A DNA stretch of 64,000 bases from Bradyrhizobium guangzhouense. GTDB lineage: Bacteria; Pseudomonadota; Alphaproteobacteria; Rhizobiales; Xanthobacteraceae. The notes below the pieces were generated by a model. That model was not told the DNA's origin. It saw only the letters and a list, made by a program, of their open reading frames with translations, and searched no databases. Where the stretch lies: NCBI RefSeq assembly GCF_004114955.1, contig NZ_CP030053.1, forward strand, positions 3,658,001 through 3,722,000, in the 5' to 3' direction. Every line of letters starts with the position of its first letter. Position 1 is the first letter of the stretch. Positions 53,722-62,354 of the stretch are shown here, piece by piece. The position numbers were made by a program, and so were the translations under genes.

Positions 53722-54807
53722 TTGAAAACGATTCGCCAATTTCTCTTCGCGGACGAGGTGATCCAGCTTGTGATCCGGCTCGGATTGCTCGGGCTGCTGC
53801 TCGTGTGGACCTTTCTGATCATCAAGCCGTTCGTGCCGATCCTGACCTGGAGCGCGGTTCTGGCGGTGGCGTTCTATCCGGTTTTCAGCTGGCTGGCCAA
53901 ATTCCTCGGCGGTAGTCCACGCATCGCGGCGGCGATTCTCACGCTGATCATGCTCGGCATCGTCATCGGCCCCGCGGCGTGGCTGGGCTTGAGTGCTGTC
54001 GAAGGGATCAGGGACATCGCGAACCAGATCAGCGCCGGCGAGCTCGCGCTTCGGGCCGCACCCGAGCAGATCAAGAGCTGGCCCTTGATCGGACAGCAGC
54101 TCTACGATCTCTGGACTCTGGCCTATACGAATATCCGTGCGGTGCTGCAGGAGGTGACACCCTATCTGAAGCCGGTTGCGGGGTTCATGCTGTCGTTCGT
54201 CGGCAGCGCCGGCGTCGGCACGCTTCAGTTCCTGCTGTCGGTGCTGGTCGCCGGATTCCTCTTCCCGTACGGGCCACAGCTTGCCGGCGCGATCCGAGGC
54301 TTCCTGTTCAGGATCGTGCCGGAACAGAGCGAGCACTTTATGGAGCTCTCCGGTGCGACCATCCGCGCCGTGTCGCAAGGCGTGATCGGGGTTGCGATCA
54401 TTCAGGCGCTGCTGGCCGGCATCGGCTTCAAGCTCGCCGCCATTCCGAGCGCAGGCTTGCTCGCCATTATCGTGCTGTTGCTGTCGATCGTGCAGATCGG
54501 TGCGGCCATTGTTCTCATTCCTGTCGTGATCTGGATCTGGATGGTCAAGGATGTGACGACGGCGCTCCCTCTGACCGTGTTCCTCGTCATCGTGGGACTT
54601 CTGGACAACATCCTGAAACCGTTGGTCATGGGGCGCGGGCTGACCACGCCGACGCTCGTGATCCTGATCGGGGTCATCGGCGGAACGCTGGCGCATGGGA
54701 TTATCGGGCTCTTCATCGGGCCGATCATCCTGGCGGTCGCCTGGGAGCTCGCGGCCGCTTGGATCCGGATCGGGCGGGCTGCGCCGGGCGATATTGCTGA
54801 TCGTTGA
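53722..54807 (+). CDS. AI-2E/PerM family transporter
   Basis: The 361-residue inner-membrane protein has about eight hydrophobic segments, beginning LVIRLGLLGLLLVWTFLIIKPFVPILTWSAVLAVAFYP, a FLFPYGPQLAGAIRGFL loop and PLTVFLVIVGLLDNILKPLVMGRGLTTPTLVILIGVIGG. The family includes AI-2 exporters and Na+/H+ antiporters. TTG at 53722 is chosen because the box upstream needs room and because it gives the normal length; upstream in-frame codons would give 425. An FNR box also follows the stop. Confidence 0.8.
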   Translation: MKTIRQFLFADEVIQLVIRLGLLGLLLVWTFLIIKPFVPILTWSAVLAVAFYPVFSWLAKFLGGSPRIAAAILTLIMLGIVIGPAAWLGLSAVEGIRDIANQISAGELALRAAPEQIKSWPLIGQQLYDLWTLAYTNIRAVLQEVTPYLKPVAGFMLSFVGSAGVGTLQFLLSVLVAGFLFPYGPQLAGAIRGFLFRIVPEQSEHFMELSGATIRAVSQGVIGVAIIQALLAGIGFKLAAIPSAGLLAIIVLLLSIVQIGAAIVLIPVVIWIWMVKDVTTALPLTVFLVIVGLLDNILKPLVMGRGLTTPTLVILIGVIGGTLAHGIIGLFIGPIILAVAWELAAAWIRIGRAAPGDIADR

Positions 54808-54817
54808 CCCAAATCAA
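54804..54817. promoter_or_regulatory. FNR/FixK-type box
   Basis: TTGACCCAAATCAA matches TTGA-N6-TCAA and overlaps the permease stop codon. Its centre is about 118 bases upstream of the K+ channel start at 54929, which allows class II activation from near 54852. Confidence 0.6.
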
Positions 54818-54928
54818 CGTCACCGATTGCGGCCCGTTTTGGATGGCTGTTCGGCGCGCCATGAGGGGCGATGCCGGGCAGTGTCGCGAGCCCCGGACAG
54901 CTGTTGCGATGAGGTCTGGTCAATCCCC

Positions 54929-55384
54929 ATGGTGTTGCAACTGACGGTCGGCGCCCTGATCAGCGCGATCAATATCGGCATCCACGCGCTGGTGACCGTC
55001 GTCGCTGTCGCAATTGCCCGACGCGCGGGTCTTCGAAGGGTTGAACGACCGAGCTTGCACCTGATGGGCGTGATGGTAGCGACAGCAGCGGTCCTGAATC
55101 TCGCGCACGCGTTGGAAGTCCTGGTATGGGCATGGACCTATGCCATCGTCCAGGCCGTGGCCGCTCCCGACAGCGAGCTCGTCTATTTCGCTTTCGTCAA
55201 CTATACGACGCTCGGCTATGGCGACATCACGCCGGTGCGCGAATGGCGGCTGATCGGACCGCTGACCGCGATGAACGGCGTGCTGCTGTTCGGTTGGTCA
55301 GCCGCAATCCTGTTCGAGGTCTTGCGCAAGACGCTCGACCACGTCGGATTGATCAAGGAGCATGTCTTCCGAGGAAAGGAATAA
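54929..55384 (+). CDS. Two-helix potassium channel (ion_trans_2 type)
   Basis: The 151-residue protein has hydrophobic segments VGALISAINIGIHALVTVVAVAI, LMGVMVATAAVLNLAHALEVLVWAW and PLTAMNGVLLFGWSAAILFEVL, and the selectivity filter TLGYGD in VNYTTLGYGDITPVREW, which is diagnostic of K+ channels. It is short and has no RCK domain. It follows an FNR-type box, so it may belong to a low-oxygen regulon. Upstream in-frame codons are noncoding. Confidence 0.85.
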   Translation: MVLQLTVGALISAINIGIHALVTVVAVAIARRAGLRRVERPSLHLMGVMVATAAVLNLAHALEVLVWAWTYAIVQAVAAPDSELVYFAFVNYTTLGYGDITPVREWRLIGPLTAMNGVLLFGWSAAILFEVLRKTLDHVGLIKEHVFRGKE

Positions 55385-55549
55385 GCGCCGTGAACGCGAC
55401 TGGCAGCGTCCCCAAAAAAATGACTACACTAACGCAATTTCGCTGGATATGGACCGAAGCGACCATTGGGCGGAGCTGACTTGATGTGCGCATCGTGCCC
55501 GCCCGGCTCGTACGGGAACCTTTCGCGGCGCAACGGGATCTGAGGCCAG

Positions 55550-56239
55550 ATGCCCAATTTCGTGACATCCCGGTGGGTTGCCGATTTCTTGTTCGGCTTT
55601 GGCGCGCTGTTCGCGATCATCAATCCCTATGGACTGGCTTTTATCTTCCTTGACCGGACCAGTGGCCTGTCTGAGGACGAGCGCGCCGATCTCGCGCTGC
55701 GCGTTGCCGGATATGCCTTTGCCGTTCTATTGGTCTCGCAGTTTCTCGGCAGCCAGATTCTGAACTTCTTTGGCGTGACCATACCGGCGCTCCGGATTGC
55801 CGGGGGACTCGTGGTCGCCGCAACCGGCTGGTCGATGTTGCATGCCTTGCCAGGTACGGCCGGGCCCCATGCGGAGGCGACTGCCGATCTTGCGACCATG
55901 AAGCGGATGGCGTTCTTCCCGCTGACGATCCCGCTCACAACCGGACCTGGGACGATTGCGACCGCCATCGCCATCGGAATAAGCCGGACCGACAGTCTGG
56001 ACGCAATGTTCGGATCATCGATTGTTTCACTGGCAATTGCGATCGCCGTAACCGGGGCGATATACCACGCCTACCGCAAGTCGAGCGCGATGGCGCGCGT
56101 GTTCGGAGAGGAAGGCACCAGCGTGGTTACAAAGCTGTCGGCGTTCCTGCTGCTCTGCATCGGCGTGCAGATCATCATCACCGGGACGACGGACGTCGCG
56201 CGAACCATCCTGGATGGTGCCTCGCACACCGTCCAGTAA
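55550..56239 (+). CDS. MarC family membrane protein
   Basis: The 229-residue protein has about six hydrophobic segments and the MarC features: GALFAIINPYGLAFIFLDRTSGL near the N-terminus, RIAGGLVVAATGWSMLHA, and FFPLTIPLTTGPGTIATAIAIG in the middle. MarC proteins are inner-membrane proteins of unknown function, no longer thought to be drug exporters. It ends 15 bases from the convergent FixK-like gene. Confidence 0.9.
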   Translation: MPNFVTSRWVADFLFGFGALFAIINPYGLAFIFLDRTSGLSEDERADLALRVAGYAFAVLLVSQFLGSQILNFFGVTIPALRIAGGLVVAATGWSMLHALPGTAGPHAEATADLATMKRMAFFPLTIPLTTGPGTIATAIAIGISRTDSLDAMFGSSIVSLAIAIAVTGAIYHAYRKSSAMARVFGEEGTSVVTKLSAFLLLCIGVQIIITGTTDVARTILDGASHTVQ

Positions 56240-56254
56240 CAGGCCCCCGTCAGA

Positions 56255-56938
56255 TCAAGCCGGCAGATCGAGGCTTGCAAGCCCGTGCCGGTCCACCAAC
56301 ACGATCTGGCGCTGCGTGTTGCCGATAAAGCCGATGATGCCGAGCTCATGTAGCCGTGACAAGGCCCGTGAGACGGTCTCCAGGGTCAGGCCAAGATAGT
56401 CGGCGATGTCGCGCCTCGACATCGGCAGCGCCATGACATCAGCCGCGGCCAGCCGCTTGTCCATCTCGAGCAGGAACGCCGCAACGCGCTCCAGCGAGGT
56501 CTTGCGCCCGAGCAGCAGCATGTGATCTTCCGCATGCTGGAGATTGTTCGTGGTCATGCTGAGCAGGTTCCTGGCGACCATGGCGTCGTTTTCGGCCACC
56601 AGCTCGAGGCTCTGCCGCTTGACGAGACGTACCGTGGTATCGACGATCGCCTCGGCCGTGAACCTGTGCTCGCTGCCATTCTCTAGGCCGAAGATATCGC
56701 CGGTGAGATGAAAGGCGCCGATCTGCCTGCGACCGTCCGACAGCAACTTGTAGCTCCGCACCGCCCCGGACTTGACTTGATAGACATATTCGGCGGGTTC
56801 TTTCTCGCCGTAGACTTCAGCGCCTTTCCTGTAGGAAAATTCGCTCAGACTGACTCGCGCAGTTGAAGAGCTCGTCATGCCGAGGTCGCGCAGCGAATTG
56901 GGGCGGGGTGCGGAATCCGTGGTGATGCGAACGAACAT
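56255..56938 (-). CDS. FixK-like Crp/Fnr transcription factor without cysteines
   Basis: The 227-residue regulator has a cyclic-nucleotide-binding-like sensor domain (about 25-140) and a Crp-type HTH with MSRRDIADYLGLTLETVSRALSRLHELG near 180. The Glu-xx-Ser-Arg of ETVSRA is the set that reads TTGA half-sites in FNR and FixK. There is not one cysteine in the protein, so no Fe-S cluster and no FixK2-type thiol switch. GAGGAG lies seven bases before the ATG at 56938. It is divergent from a FixJ-like gene and the block around it contains TTGA-N6-TCAA boxes. Confidence 0.9.
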   Translation of the reverse strand: MFVRITTDSAPRPNSLRDLGMTSSSTARVSLSEFSYRKGAEVYGEKEPAEYVYQVKSGAVRSYKLLSDGRRQIGAFHLTGDIFGLENGSEHRFTAEAIVDTTVRLVKRQSLELVAENDAMVARNLLSMTTNNLQHAEDHMLLLGRKTSLERVAAFLLEMDKRLAAADVMALPMSRRDIADYLGLTLETVSRALSRLHELGIIGFIGNTQRQIVLVDRHGLASLDLPA

Positions 56939-57237
56939 AGGCCAACTCCTCAGCTCGACGCCGAATTGGTCTGTCGGACAGAAATCTCGCCGCAGGAAAT
57001 GCGCCGCGCAATCCCACTCCCGCTGAAGTTGATTTACGACTAACGCGGTATTCCCATCCATTGTCCCAAGGTTCAATGTATCCGGGGACAGAATGAAATT
57101 TCGTTGCGCGGATTGAGAAGCCCCTGCCGCCTTCGGAAGGGATCTCGTGGGGAATCGTACATTTTGATTTTGGTTCAATTCGCCGAATATTGCTCGGTCA
57201 TTCATTCGTTATTGTTTAAATTTGCGAGAGGTGAGGA
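56939..57237. other. Divergent region between FixK-like and FixJ-like genes
   Basis: The 299-base gap is AT-rich near the right end. A FNR-like pair at 57163-57177 has seven bases between half-sites and is rejected as a standard box. A phosphorylated FixJ-like protein might bind here to drive the FixK-like gene, but I cannot point to a FixJ site. Confidence 0.5.
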
Positions 57238-57861
57238 GTGCCCGGCCTGGTCCACGTGGTCGATGACGACCCATCGTTCCGGACGGCGATCGAACGTCGG
57301 CTTAAGCTCGCCGGCTATGATGTCGCGACCTATGCGTCGGCGCAGGATCTGCTGGACGCCGCACCAGGCGACGATCAACCAGGATGCATTCTGCTGGACG
57401 TGCGGATACCGGGACTGAGCGGCCCCGAATTGCAGAGCCGGCTGGTCGCATCGGGCTCGACTCTGCCGATCATCTTCCTGACAGGACATGCCGATACGGC
57501 GACCACGGTGCGGACGATCAAGGCCGGAGCGGAAGATTTTCTGACCAAGCCGGTCTCGTCAGAGTTGCTGCTTGACGCGATCGAGCGTGCGCTGGTGCGG
57601 CAGGAGGCGGTGCGAAGCCAGCGCGGCAGGCTGGAGGTGTTTCGCGCGCACCTCGCCAGGCTGACTCCGCGGGAGTGGCAGGTGTTTGATCTCATCGTCC
57701 GTGGCAAGATCAACAAGCAGATCGCATACGACCTTGGGACGACCGAGCGAACCGTGAAAGCCCACCGCCACCAGGTGATGGAAAAAATGGAAGTCCATTC
57801 GCTTGCAGAGCTTGTATCGATCGCGGAGCGGCTTGGAATGCTGGATACGAAGGGCGGTTAG
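57238..57861 (+). CDS. FixJ-like two-component response regulator
   Basis: The 207-residue regulator has a receiver (D9-D11, D54 in LLDVRIPGLSG, T82 in FLTGHAD, K104 in FLTKP) and a LuxR-type HTH (LTPREWQVFDLIVRGKINKQIAYDLGTTERTVKAHRHQVMEKM, cut). The layout is that of FixJ/NodW-type proteins. It starts with GTG at 57238 with GAGGTGAGG upstream. No histidine kinase is encoded nearby. It is divergent from the FixK-like gene, which makes a FixJ-FixK pair likely; control of that gene is inference. Confidence 0.9.
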   Translation: MPGLVHVVDDDPSFRTAIERRLKLAGYDVATYASAQDLLDAAPGDDQPGCILLDVRIPGLSGPELQSRLVASGSTLPIIFLTGHADTATTVRTIKAGAEDFLTKPVSSELLLDAIERALVRQEAVRSQRGRLEVFRAHLARLTPREWQVFDLIVRGKINKQIAYDLGTTERTVKAHRHQVMEKMEVHSLAELVSIAERLGMLDTKGG

Positions 57862-57980
57862 CTCTTTCATCGCCGGGATCGTGGTTTGCCGCACTGGACT
57901 GCCCCAAGGGACAATATGAAAATTCGCGGGGCGGTGCTGCCATACGGGTACAGACAGCGCCGGACCGAAAGGTCGCTCCC

Positions 57981-58349
57981 TTGCCGTCCCGCGACACAGT
58001 TTTCGTCGTCGATGACGACCCTTCGATGCGGACCAGCCTGAGCAGGCTGCTTCGTGCGCACGGGTTCGTTGCAACGTTGTTCGACTCCGCGAACGCGTTG
58101 CTCGATCAGGGCAAGTTCGAGGAGGCGATCTGCATCGTGCTCGACATCAATCTCGACGGGAAGTCGGGCATCGAGTTGCGGCTCCGACTGGCAGGGCAGG
58201 GGGTCGTTGCGCCGATCATCTACATCACCGGCAACGATAGCGCGGCAAATCGTGCCGCCGCGATTGCATCAGGCTGCGTTGCGTACCTGACAAAGCCGTT
58301 CTCGGCGCAATCGCTGATCGCCTCGGTCGTGCGTGCATCGGCTGCCTGA
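57981..58349 (+). CDS. Orphan single-domain response regulator, TTG start
   Basis: The 122-residue receiver has VFVVDDDPSMRTSLSRLL (D11-D13), phospho-acceptor D55 in IVLDINLDGKSG, YITGND and LTKPFSA. It has no output domain. It begins with TTG at 57981, with GAAAGG nine bases upstream. It follows the FixJ-like gene on the same strand and may share its transcript. It could act as a phosphate sink or signal to a partner. Confidence 0.8.
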   Translation: MPSRDTVFVVDDDPSMRTSLSRLLRAHGFVATLFDSANALLDQGKFEEAICIVLDINLDGKSGIELRLRLAGQGVVAPIIYITGNDSAANRAAAIASGCVAYLTKPFSAQSLIASVVRASAA

Positions 58350-58362
58350 CCTGCCGGCGCCC

Positions 58363-58947
58363 TCATTCGTCGACATATTGCTCCAGCGTTTTGGCCGGCG
58401 CGCCCTTGTGAACCGACGCGAAATTCGCGAGCGGCACCGACGTTGTCAGCGCCAACAGGCTTGAATCGACGACCTTGAGCATCAAGACCTGTCCCGTGTC
58501 CATCTCTTTGATGATCCTCGGCGGCGCGACGTCGCCCGCGATGCATGCGTTGGTCAGGCACCAGCTATAGGGCACGCGGACGGGTTTGCCCTTGTCGACG
58601 CTCAGGGTGGCCGGCTGCTGAAGGTACATGCCGACGGGGACAAAGAGTTGCAGCCGGGCCGCCGAGCTGTCTTCGCGTTCGATCAGGTCGATGCGCACGG
58701 CCATCTGGCCGGTCGGGAATTTTCCGGTGATCGACGTCCGACACAGGGTGGGTGCGCCACCGGCCTTGAAGCAGAGCTTCTGCCAATCGCCATAGACAAT
58801 GTCGCTGGCCTCGCGTTGACCGCGGTGGGCGACTTCGGCGGCCTTGTCGGTGTCTGTGGTCTTTGGCGCCGCGTCGGCCGACGGCATCGCGGCGGCTGCG
58901 ACGAGCAAAGCCAGAGGGGCCATCAGGCGGTCACGAACGTGGGGCAT
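58363..58947 (-). CDS. IalB-family invasion-associated-like protein
   Basis: The 194-residue product has a signal peptide (APLALLVAAAAMPSADA) and the IalB fold with YGDWQKLCFKAGGAPTLCRTS, LFVPVGMYLQQPATLSVDKGKP, and VPYSWCLTNACIAG, giving four Cys in the usual pairs. In Bartonella the homologue aids erythrocyte invasion; in Bradyrhizobium the family is expanded with unknown roles. The ATG at 58947 excludes an upstream non-signal extension. Confidence 0.88.
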   Translation of the reverse strand: MPHVRDRLMAPLALLVAAAAMPSADAAPKTTDTDKAAEVAHRGQREASDIVYGDWQKLCFKAGGAPTLCRTSITGKFPTGQMAVRIDLIEREDSSAARLQLFVPVGMYLQQPATLSVDKGKPVRVPYSWCLTNACIAGDVAPPRIIKEMDTGQVLMLKVVDSSLLALTTSVPLANFASVHKGAPAKTLEQYVDE

Positions 58948-58955
58948 GGCTGCCT

Positions 58956-59840
58956 CTATTTTTGCGCGTCGAGGAATTTGGCCACCAGCGGCGACCAAAG
59001 CGGGATCGCGCTCGGCGAGCCGATGAAAAAGTGGCCCTCGGTTCCGAATGGCGGCATCAGATGGTACTCGGCCTTGCCGCCGGCCGCCGTGAACGCGTCG
59101 CGCATCCGCTTCGACAGTTCCGGGCCGAAGAACGTGTCGTTCTCGATATAGATCCAGAGCATCGGCACCCGCGAGGTGCGGCCGAAATCGGCGGTCGCTT
59201 CAACCAGCTTGTCAGGCGCGCAATTGTTGTTGGGCTTGCCGCCGACGCGGCCGCCACGGCCTGCGGCGAAGGTGATGATCGCCTTGACCGGCGGTGGGTT
59301 CACACTTGACAAGGCGATCGCCGCCCAGCCGCCGGCGGACTGGCCGACCACGACGACGTCTTTCGGAACGATGCGTTTCTCGGCGGCCATGTAGTCGATG
59401 ATCCAGAGATCGACCTGTGCGACGGCGAGCCCTGCGTCATGGAAGTTGGGATTGATGCATTTGCCGATCTTGGAGAAGAACGGGCCGTAGAGCGCCCGGT
59501 CGGGAATGTCGATGGCGGCGGCGCCATAGCCGGTCCCGACCGGCGCCACCACCATATTGCCGCGCTTGGCGAACCATTTGGCGGCATCGCGGAATTCGAC
59601 CAGCGGAAAGAAGCTGCGTTCGGTCGGATTGAGCGAGACGCCATGGTTCATGATCACCAGCGGGAAGGGACCGTCACCGACCGGTCGGACCACATAGGCG
59701 AACATCGGCAGCGGCAGCGGCAGTGCCCAGATCTCCTCCTGAATTCGGACGTCGTCGTCGGCGTATGCGGGCACCGCAAAGACGAGAAGACCAAGGATGG
59801 CAGTCATCAACCCGCGGCGTATTTCAGGCAGGGGACCCAT
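58956..59840 (-). CDS. Secreted alpha/beta hydrolase (dienelactone hydrolase-like)
   Basis: The 294-residue product has a signal peptide (RRGLMTAILGLLVFAVPAYA) and an alpha/beta hydrolase domain with FPLVIMNHGVSLNPTERSFF, the nucleophile elbow VVVGQSAGGWAAIALS (GxSxG, about 165), an Asp in PMLWIYIENDTFFG and a late His in GTEGHFFIG. All triad members are present. It overlaps nothing and follows the AspT-type gene on the same strand; an IalB-type gene comes 8 bases after it. ATG at 59840 has GGGAGGG upstream; 59855 is possible. Confidence 0.82.
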   Translation of the reverse strand: MGPLPEIRRGLMTAILGLLVFAVPAYADDDVRIQEEIWALPLPLPMFAYVVRPVGDGPFPLVIMNHGVSLNPTERSFFPLVEFRDAAKWFAKRGNMVVAPVGTGYGAAAIDIPDRALYGPFFSKIGKCINPNFHDAGLAVAQVDLWIIDYMAAEKRIVPKDVVVVGQSAGGWAAIALSSVNPPPVKAIITFAAGRGGRVGGKPNNNCAPDKLVEATADFGRTSRVPMLWIYIENDTFFGPELSKRMRDAFTAAGGKAEYHLMPPFGTEGHFFIGSPSAIPLWSPLVAKFLDAQK

Positions 59841-59851
59841 GATGCCCTCCC

Positions 59852-61540
59852 TCATCCGGAATACGTGGCGGCGACGACGATCGGACCGAGCACCGTCAAC
59901 ACGACGTTGCCGACCGCATAAGGCACCGCAACGCCAAGCACCGGCGTCTTGCTCTCGGCAACATCGCAGACGCCGGTTACGGCAGCATCCACGGTCATGG
60001 CACCCGCCAGTGCGCCGCACGTCACGACCGGGTTCATCCGAAGCACATAACAGGCGACCAGCGTACCGACCGTCAGCGGGACCAGCGTGACAACCATCCC
60101 CATGGCAACGAGCAACACGCCATGGGCCTGGATCGCCGACCAGGCGGCGAGGCCGTTGCCGAGGCCGATCGCCGCAATGAAGCCGCCCAGGCCGATATCG
60201 CTCAAGGTCTGCTGTGCGGCGGGCGGCATGGCGCCCATGGTGGGCCTGCGCGAACGCAGCCAGCCGCAGACCAGGCCCGCAATCAGCGCGCCGCCTCCGC
60301 CGCCCAGCGTCAGCGCAACGTTGCCAACCTTGAAGCTGGCGAGACCGGCCAGAAGGCCGGCGGCTATGCCGGCGGCGACAAACGCAATATCGGTGCGATC
60401 GCTCGTGGTCAGGGCAGAACCAACCTGCGCCGTCGCCCGCGCGATATTGGCGGTGCTGCCGACCAGCGTCATGACGTCGCCGATATAGACGCGCGTATCG
60501 GGCCCGAGCGGCACTTCGCGACCCATCCGGGTCAGTGCGCGCAGGAAGACGCCGCGCGCGCTGTCGCCGACGATCTCGGCCACTTCGCGGATCGAGCGGC
60601 CGTGCAGCTTGCGGTTCTCAACGAGCACTTCGACGACGTTGCCGGGCAGGCTGCGCAACAATTCGTCGGCGTCGATTTCGGCGCCGATGACCGGCTTGGC
60701 CGCGACGATCACCGCGGTCGGACCGGTCAGGACGATGGCGTCACCATTTTCGAGCACGACATCGCGATGCGGCCCGACGTCGGCGCCATGGCGGACGATC
60801 CGCTCGACGACGGTGCGCCCGCCGATCTCGGCTTCGATGGATTCGACAGTGCGGCCGGTGGCGGTTGAGACGCGATAGGCCCGTGCCTGGAACTTGCGGT
60901 AGGCGAGATTGTCGGTCTTCGCAGGGACGCCGCCGGCAAGCTCGGCCTCGAGTTTCTTGGCCTCCGCCTTGAGATCGACCCGCATCAGCCGCGGCGCGAC
61001 GAAAGGGACGAACAGCAGCGTCAAGATGTAGCCGAGCACATAGGTAACGGCATAGCCGGCGGCGATATTGGCTTCCTGTTGCTTCAAGGTGTCGGCCGCG
61101 AGGCCGAGTTGCGCCAGCGCGCCTGATGCGGTGCCGATCACCGAGGATTGGGTCAGCGCACCGGCGGTGAGGCCCGCGGCGGTGCCGGTATCGAGCTTGA
61201 ACAGGCGAGCAAAGATCAGCACGAGCACGAGGCCCGTTGCACCGATCACCAGCGACAGCACGACCTGCGCCAGCGTCCGGATGCTCAAGGAGGCGAAGAA
61301 CTCCGGGCCGGAGCGATAGCCGATCGTGAAGACGAACAGGCTGAACAGGATGGCACGCAGGATCGGCGGGAAGGTGAAGCTACCGAGCTGTCCGATCAAG
61401 ACAGCGACGATCAGGATGCAGGCGGTGGTGCCGATCGAGAAGCCGCGCACCTTGATGCGGCCGAGAACGGTACCGATCGCAATCGCCAGCAGCAGGAAGA
61501 TTTCCGGTGCGGTGGCGATGATCCACCTGACGGTTTCCAT
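59852..61540 (-). CDS. AspT/YidE-type membrane antiporter with two TrkA-C domains
   Basis: The 562-residue protein has the AspT (AAE) family layout: N-terminal membrane half with GTVLGRIKVRGFSIGTTACILIVAVLIGQLG, two TrkA-C domains between about 215 and 380 (VSTATGRTVESIEAEIGGRT and GSTANIARATAQ), and a C-terminal membrane half ending with VTCGALAGAMTVDAAVTGVCDVAESKTPVLGVAVPYAVGNV (cut). The family swaps aspartate for alanine or exchanges other carboxylates or anions. It is divergent from DUF1275 with an FNR box between them. The substrate is unknown. Confidence 0.88.
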   Translation of the reverse strand: METVRWIIATAPEIFLLLAIAIGTVLGRIKVRGFSIGTTACILIVAVLIGQLGSFTFPPILRAILFSLFVFTIGYRSGPEFFASLSIRTLAQVVLSLVIGATGLVLVLIFARLFKLDTGTAAGLTAGALTQSSVIGTASGALAQLGLAADTLKQQEANIAAGYAVTYVLGYILTLLFVPFVAPRLMRVDLKAEAKKLEAELAGGVPAKTDNLAYRKFQARAYRVSTATGRTVESIEAEIGGRTVVERIVRHGADVGPHRDVVLENGDAIVLTGPTAVIVAAKPVIGAEIDADELLRSLPGNVVEVLVENRKLHGRSIREVAEIVGDSARGVFLRALTRMGREVPLGPDTRVYIGDVMTLVGSTANIARATAQVGSALTTSDRTDIAFVAAGIAAGLLAGLASFKVGNVALTLGGGGGALIAGLVCGWLRSRRPTMGAMPPAAQQTLSDIGLGGFIAAIGLGNGLAAWSAIQAHGVLLVAMGMVVTLVPLTVGTLVACYVLRMNPVVTCGALAGAMTVDAAVTGVCDVAESKTPVLGVAVPYAVGNVVLTVLGPIVVAATYSG

Positions 61541-61596
61541 GGTCGACGTTCCCCGGCGCGTTTCCCGCGATTTGATTTGCTGGGGGAGGAGATTGC

Positions 61597-61610
61597 TTGA
61601 TCCAGATCAA
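61597..61610. promoter_or_regulatory. FNR/FixK-type box
   Basis: TTGATCCAGATCAA matches TTGA-N6-TCAA perfectly and is nearly palindromic. It lies between two divergent genes; the distance to the start at 61674 (70 bases from its centre) and at 61540 (64 bases) allows activation of either or both. Confidence 0.7.
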
Positions 61611-61673
61611 GCCCCGGCGTGGAGCCGGCGAGGCCTATGAGCCCATGAAGGATTTAAGCCCCGTATTGTCGAC

Positions 61674-62354
61674 ATGAGCACCCTGGACGTTGCCGCCGGC
61701 GCGATCCGCCGCGATGAAACGGTCGAGATTGTCCTGCTGCTGGCCTTTGTCGGCGGCTTCATCGATGCCTACACATGGATCATTCACGGCGTCATGGCGA
61801 ATGCCCAAACCGCGAATGTGATCTTTCTCTGGGTCTACGCCATGACCGGCGATTGGACCAAGGCACTGCATTTCGTGCCGCCGATCCTGGCCTTCGCCGT
61901 CGGCATCGTCCTCGCCGCCTGGCTGCGCCGCGTGGTCGGGGAGCGCGCCAGTGCGCTCAGTGTCCTGGTCGAGATCATCTTCTTGATCGTGGTCGGCATC
62001 TTGCACAATCGGGTGCCGGATATGGCAGGAACGCTCGGCATTTCCATGGTCGCGGCGATGCAGTCGGCAATATTCATCAAGGTCGAGGGCGCGGCCTGCA
62101 GCACGGTGATGATCACCGGTAACATGCGTCAGACCATCGAGAACATCTTCGCGGTCGTCTACGGAGGCGCGCCGCTGGGGACGCTGCGCAGATCGGCCAT
62201 CTTCTTCGCCCTGTGCGCGGTGTTCGGCTGTGGCGCGGCCATTGGTGCTTTCGCCACCGAGACCATTCCCAACCTCGCGCTCGGCGGTCCCGTCGTTGCG
62301 CTGCTGATTGTCCTGCTGCGCTGCGAGGCGACACCGCGCGAGGTGATCACATGA
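61674..62354 (+). CDS. DUF1275 (YoaK-like) membrane protein
   Basis: The 226-residue protein has about six hydrophobic segments and the DUF1275 pattern: LLLAFVGGFIDAYTWIIHGVMANAQTANVIFLWVYAMTG, then MQSAIFIKVEGAACSTVMITGNMRQ. The family is of unknown function and is often near oxidative or anaerobic metabolism genes. Its stop overlaps the start of the SulP gene (ATGA), and the FNR-type box at 61597 is upstream. Confidence 0.88.
   Translation: MSTLDVAAGAIRRDETVEIVLLLAFVGGFIDAYTWIIHGVMANAQTANVIFLWVYAMTGDWTKALHFVPPILAFAVGIVLAAWLRRVVGERASALSVLVEIIFLIVVGILHNRVPDMAGTLGISMVAAMQSAIFIKVEGAACSTVMITGNMRQTIENIFAVVYGGAPLGTLRRSAIFFALCAVFGCGAAIGAFATETIPNLALGGPVVALLIVLLRCEATPREVIT

Noticed and set aside
57163..57177. 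TTGA and TCAA half-sites in the FixK/FixJ-like divergent region
   Set aside because: The gap is seven bases, not six, so it does not fit the FNR/FixK spacing.
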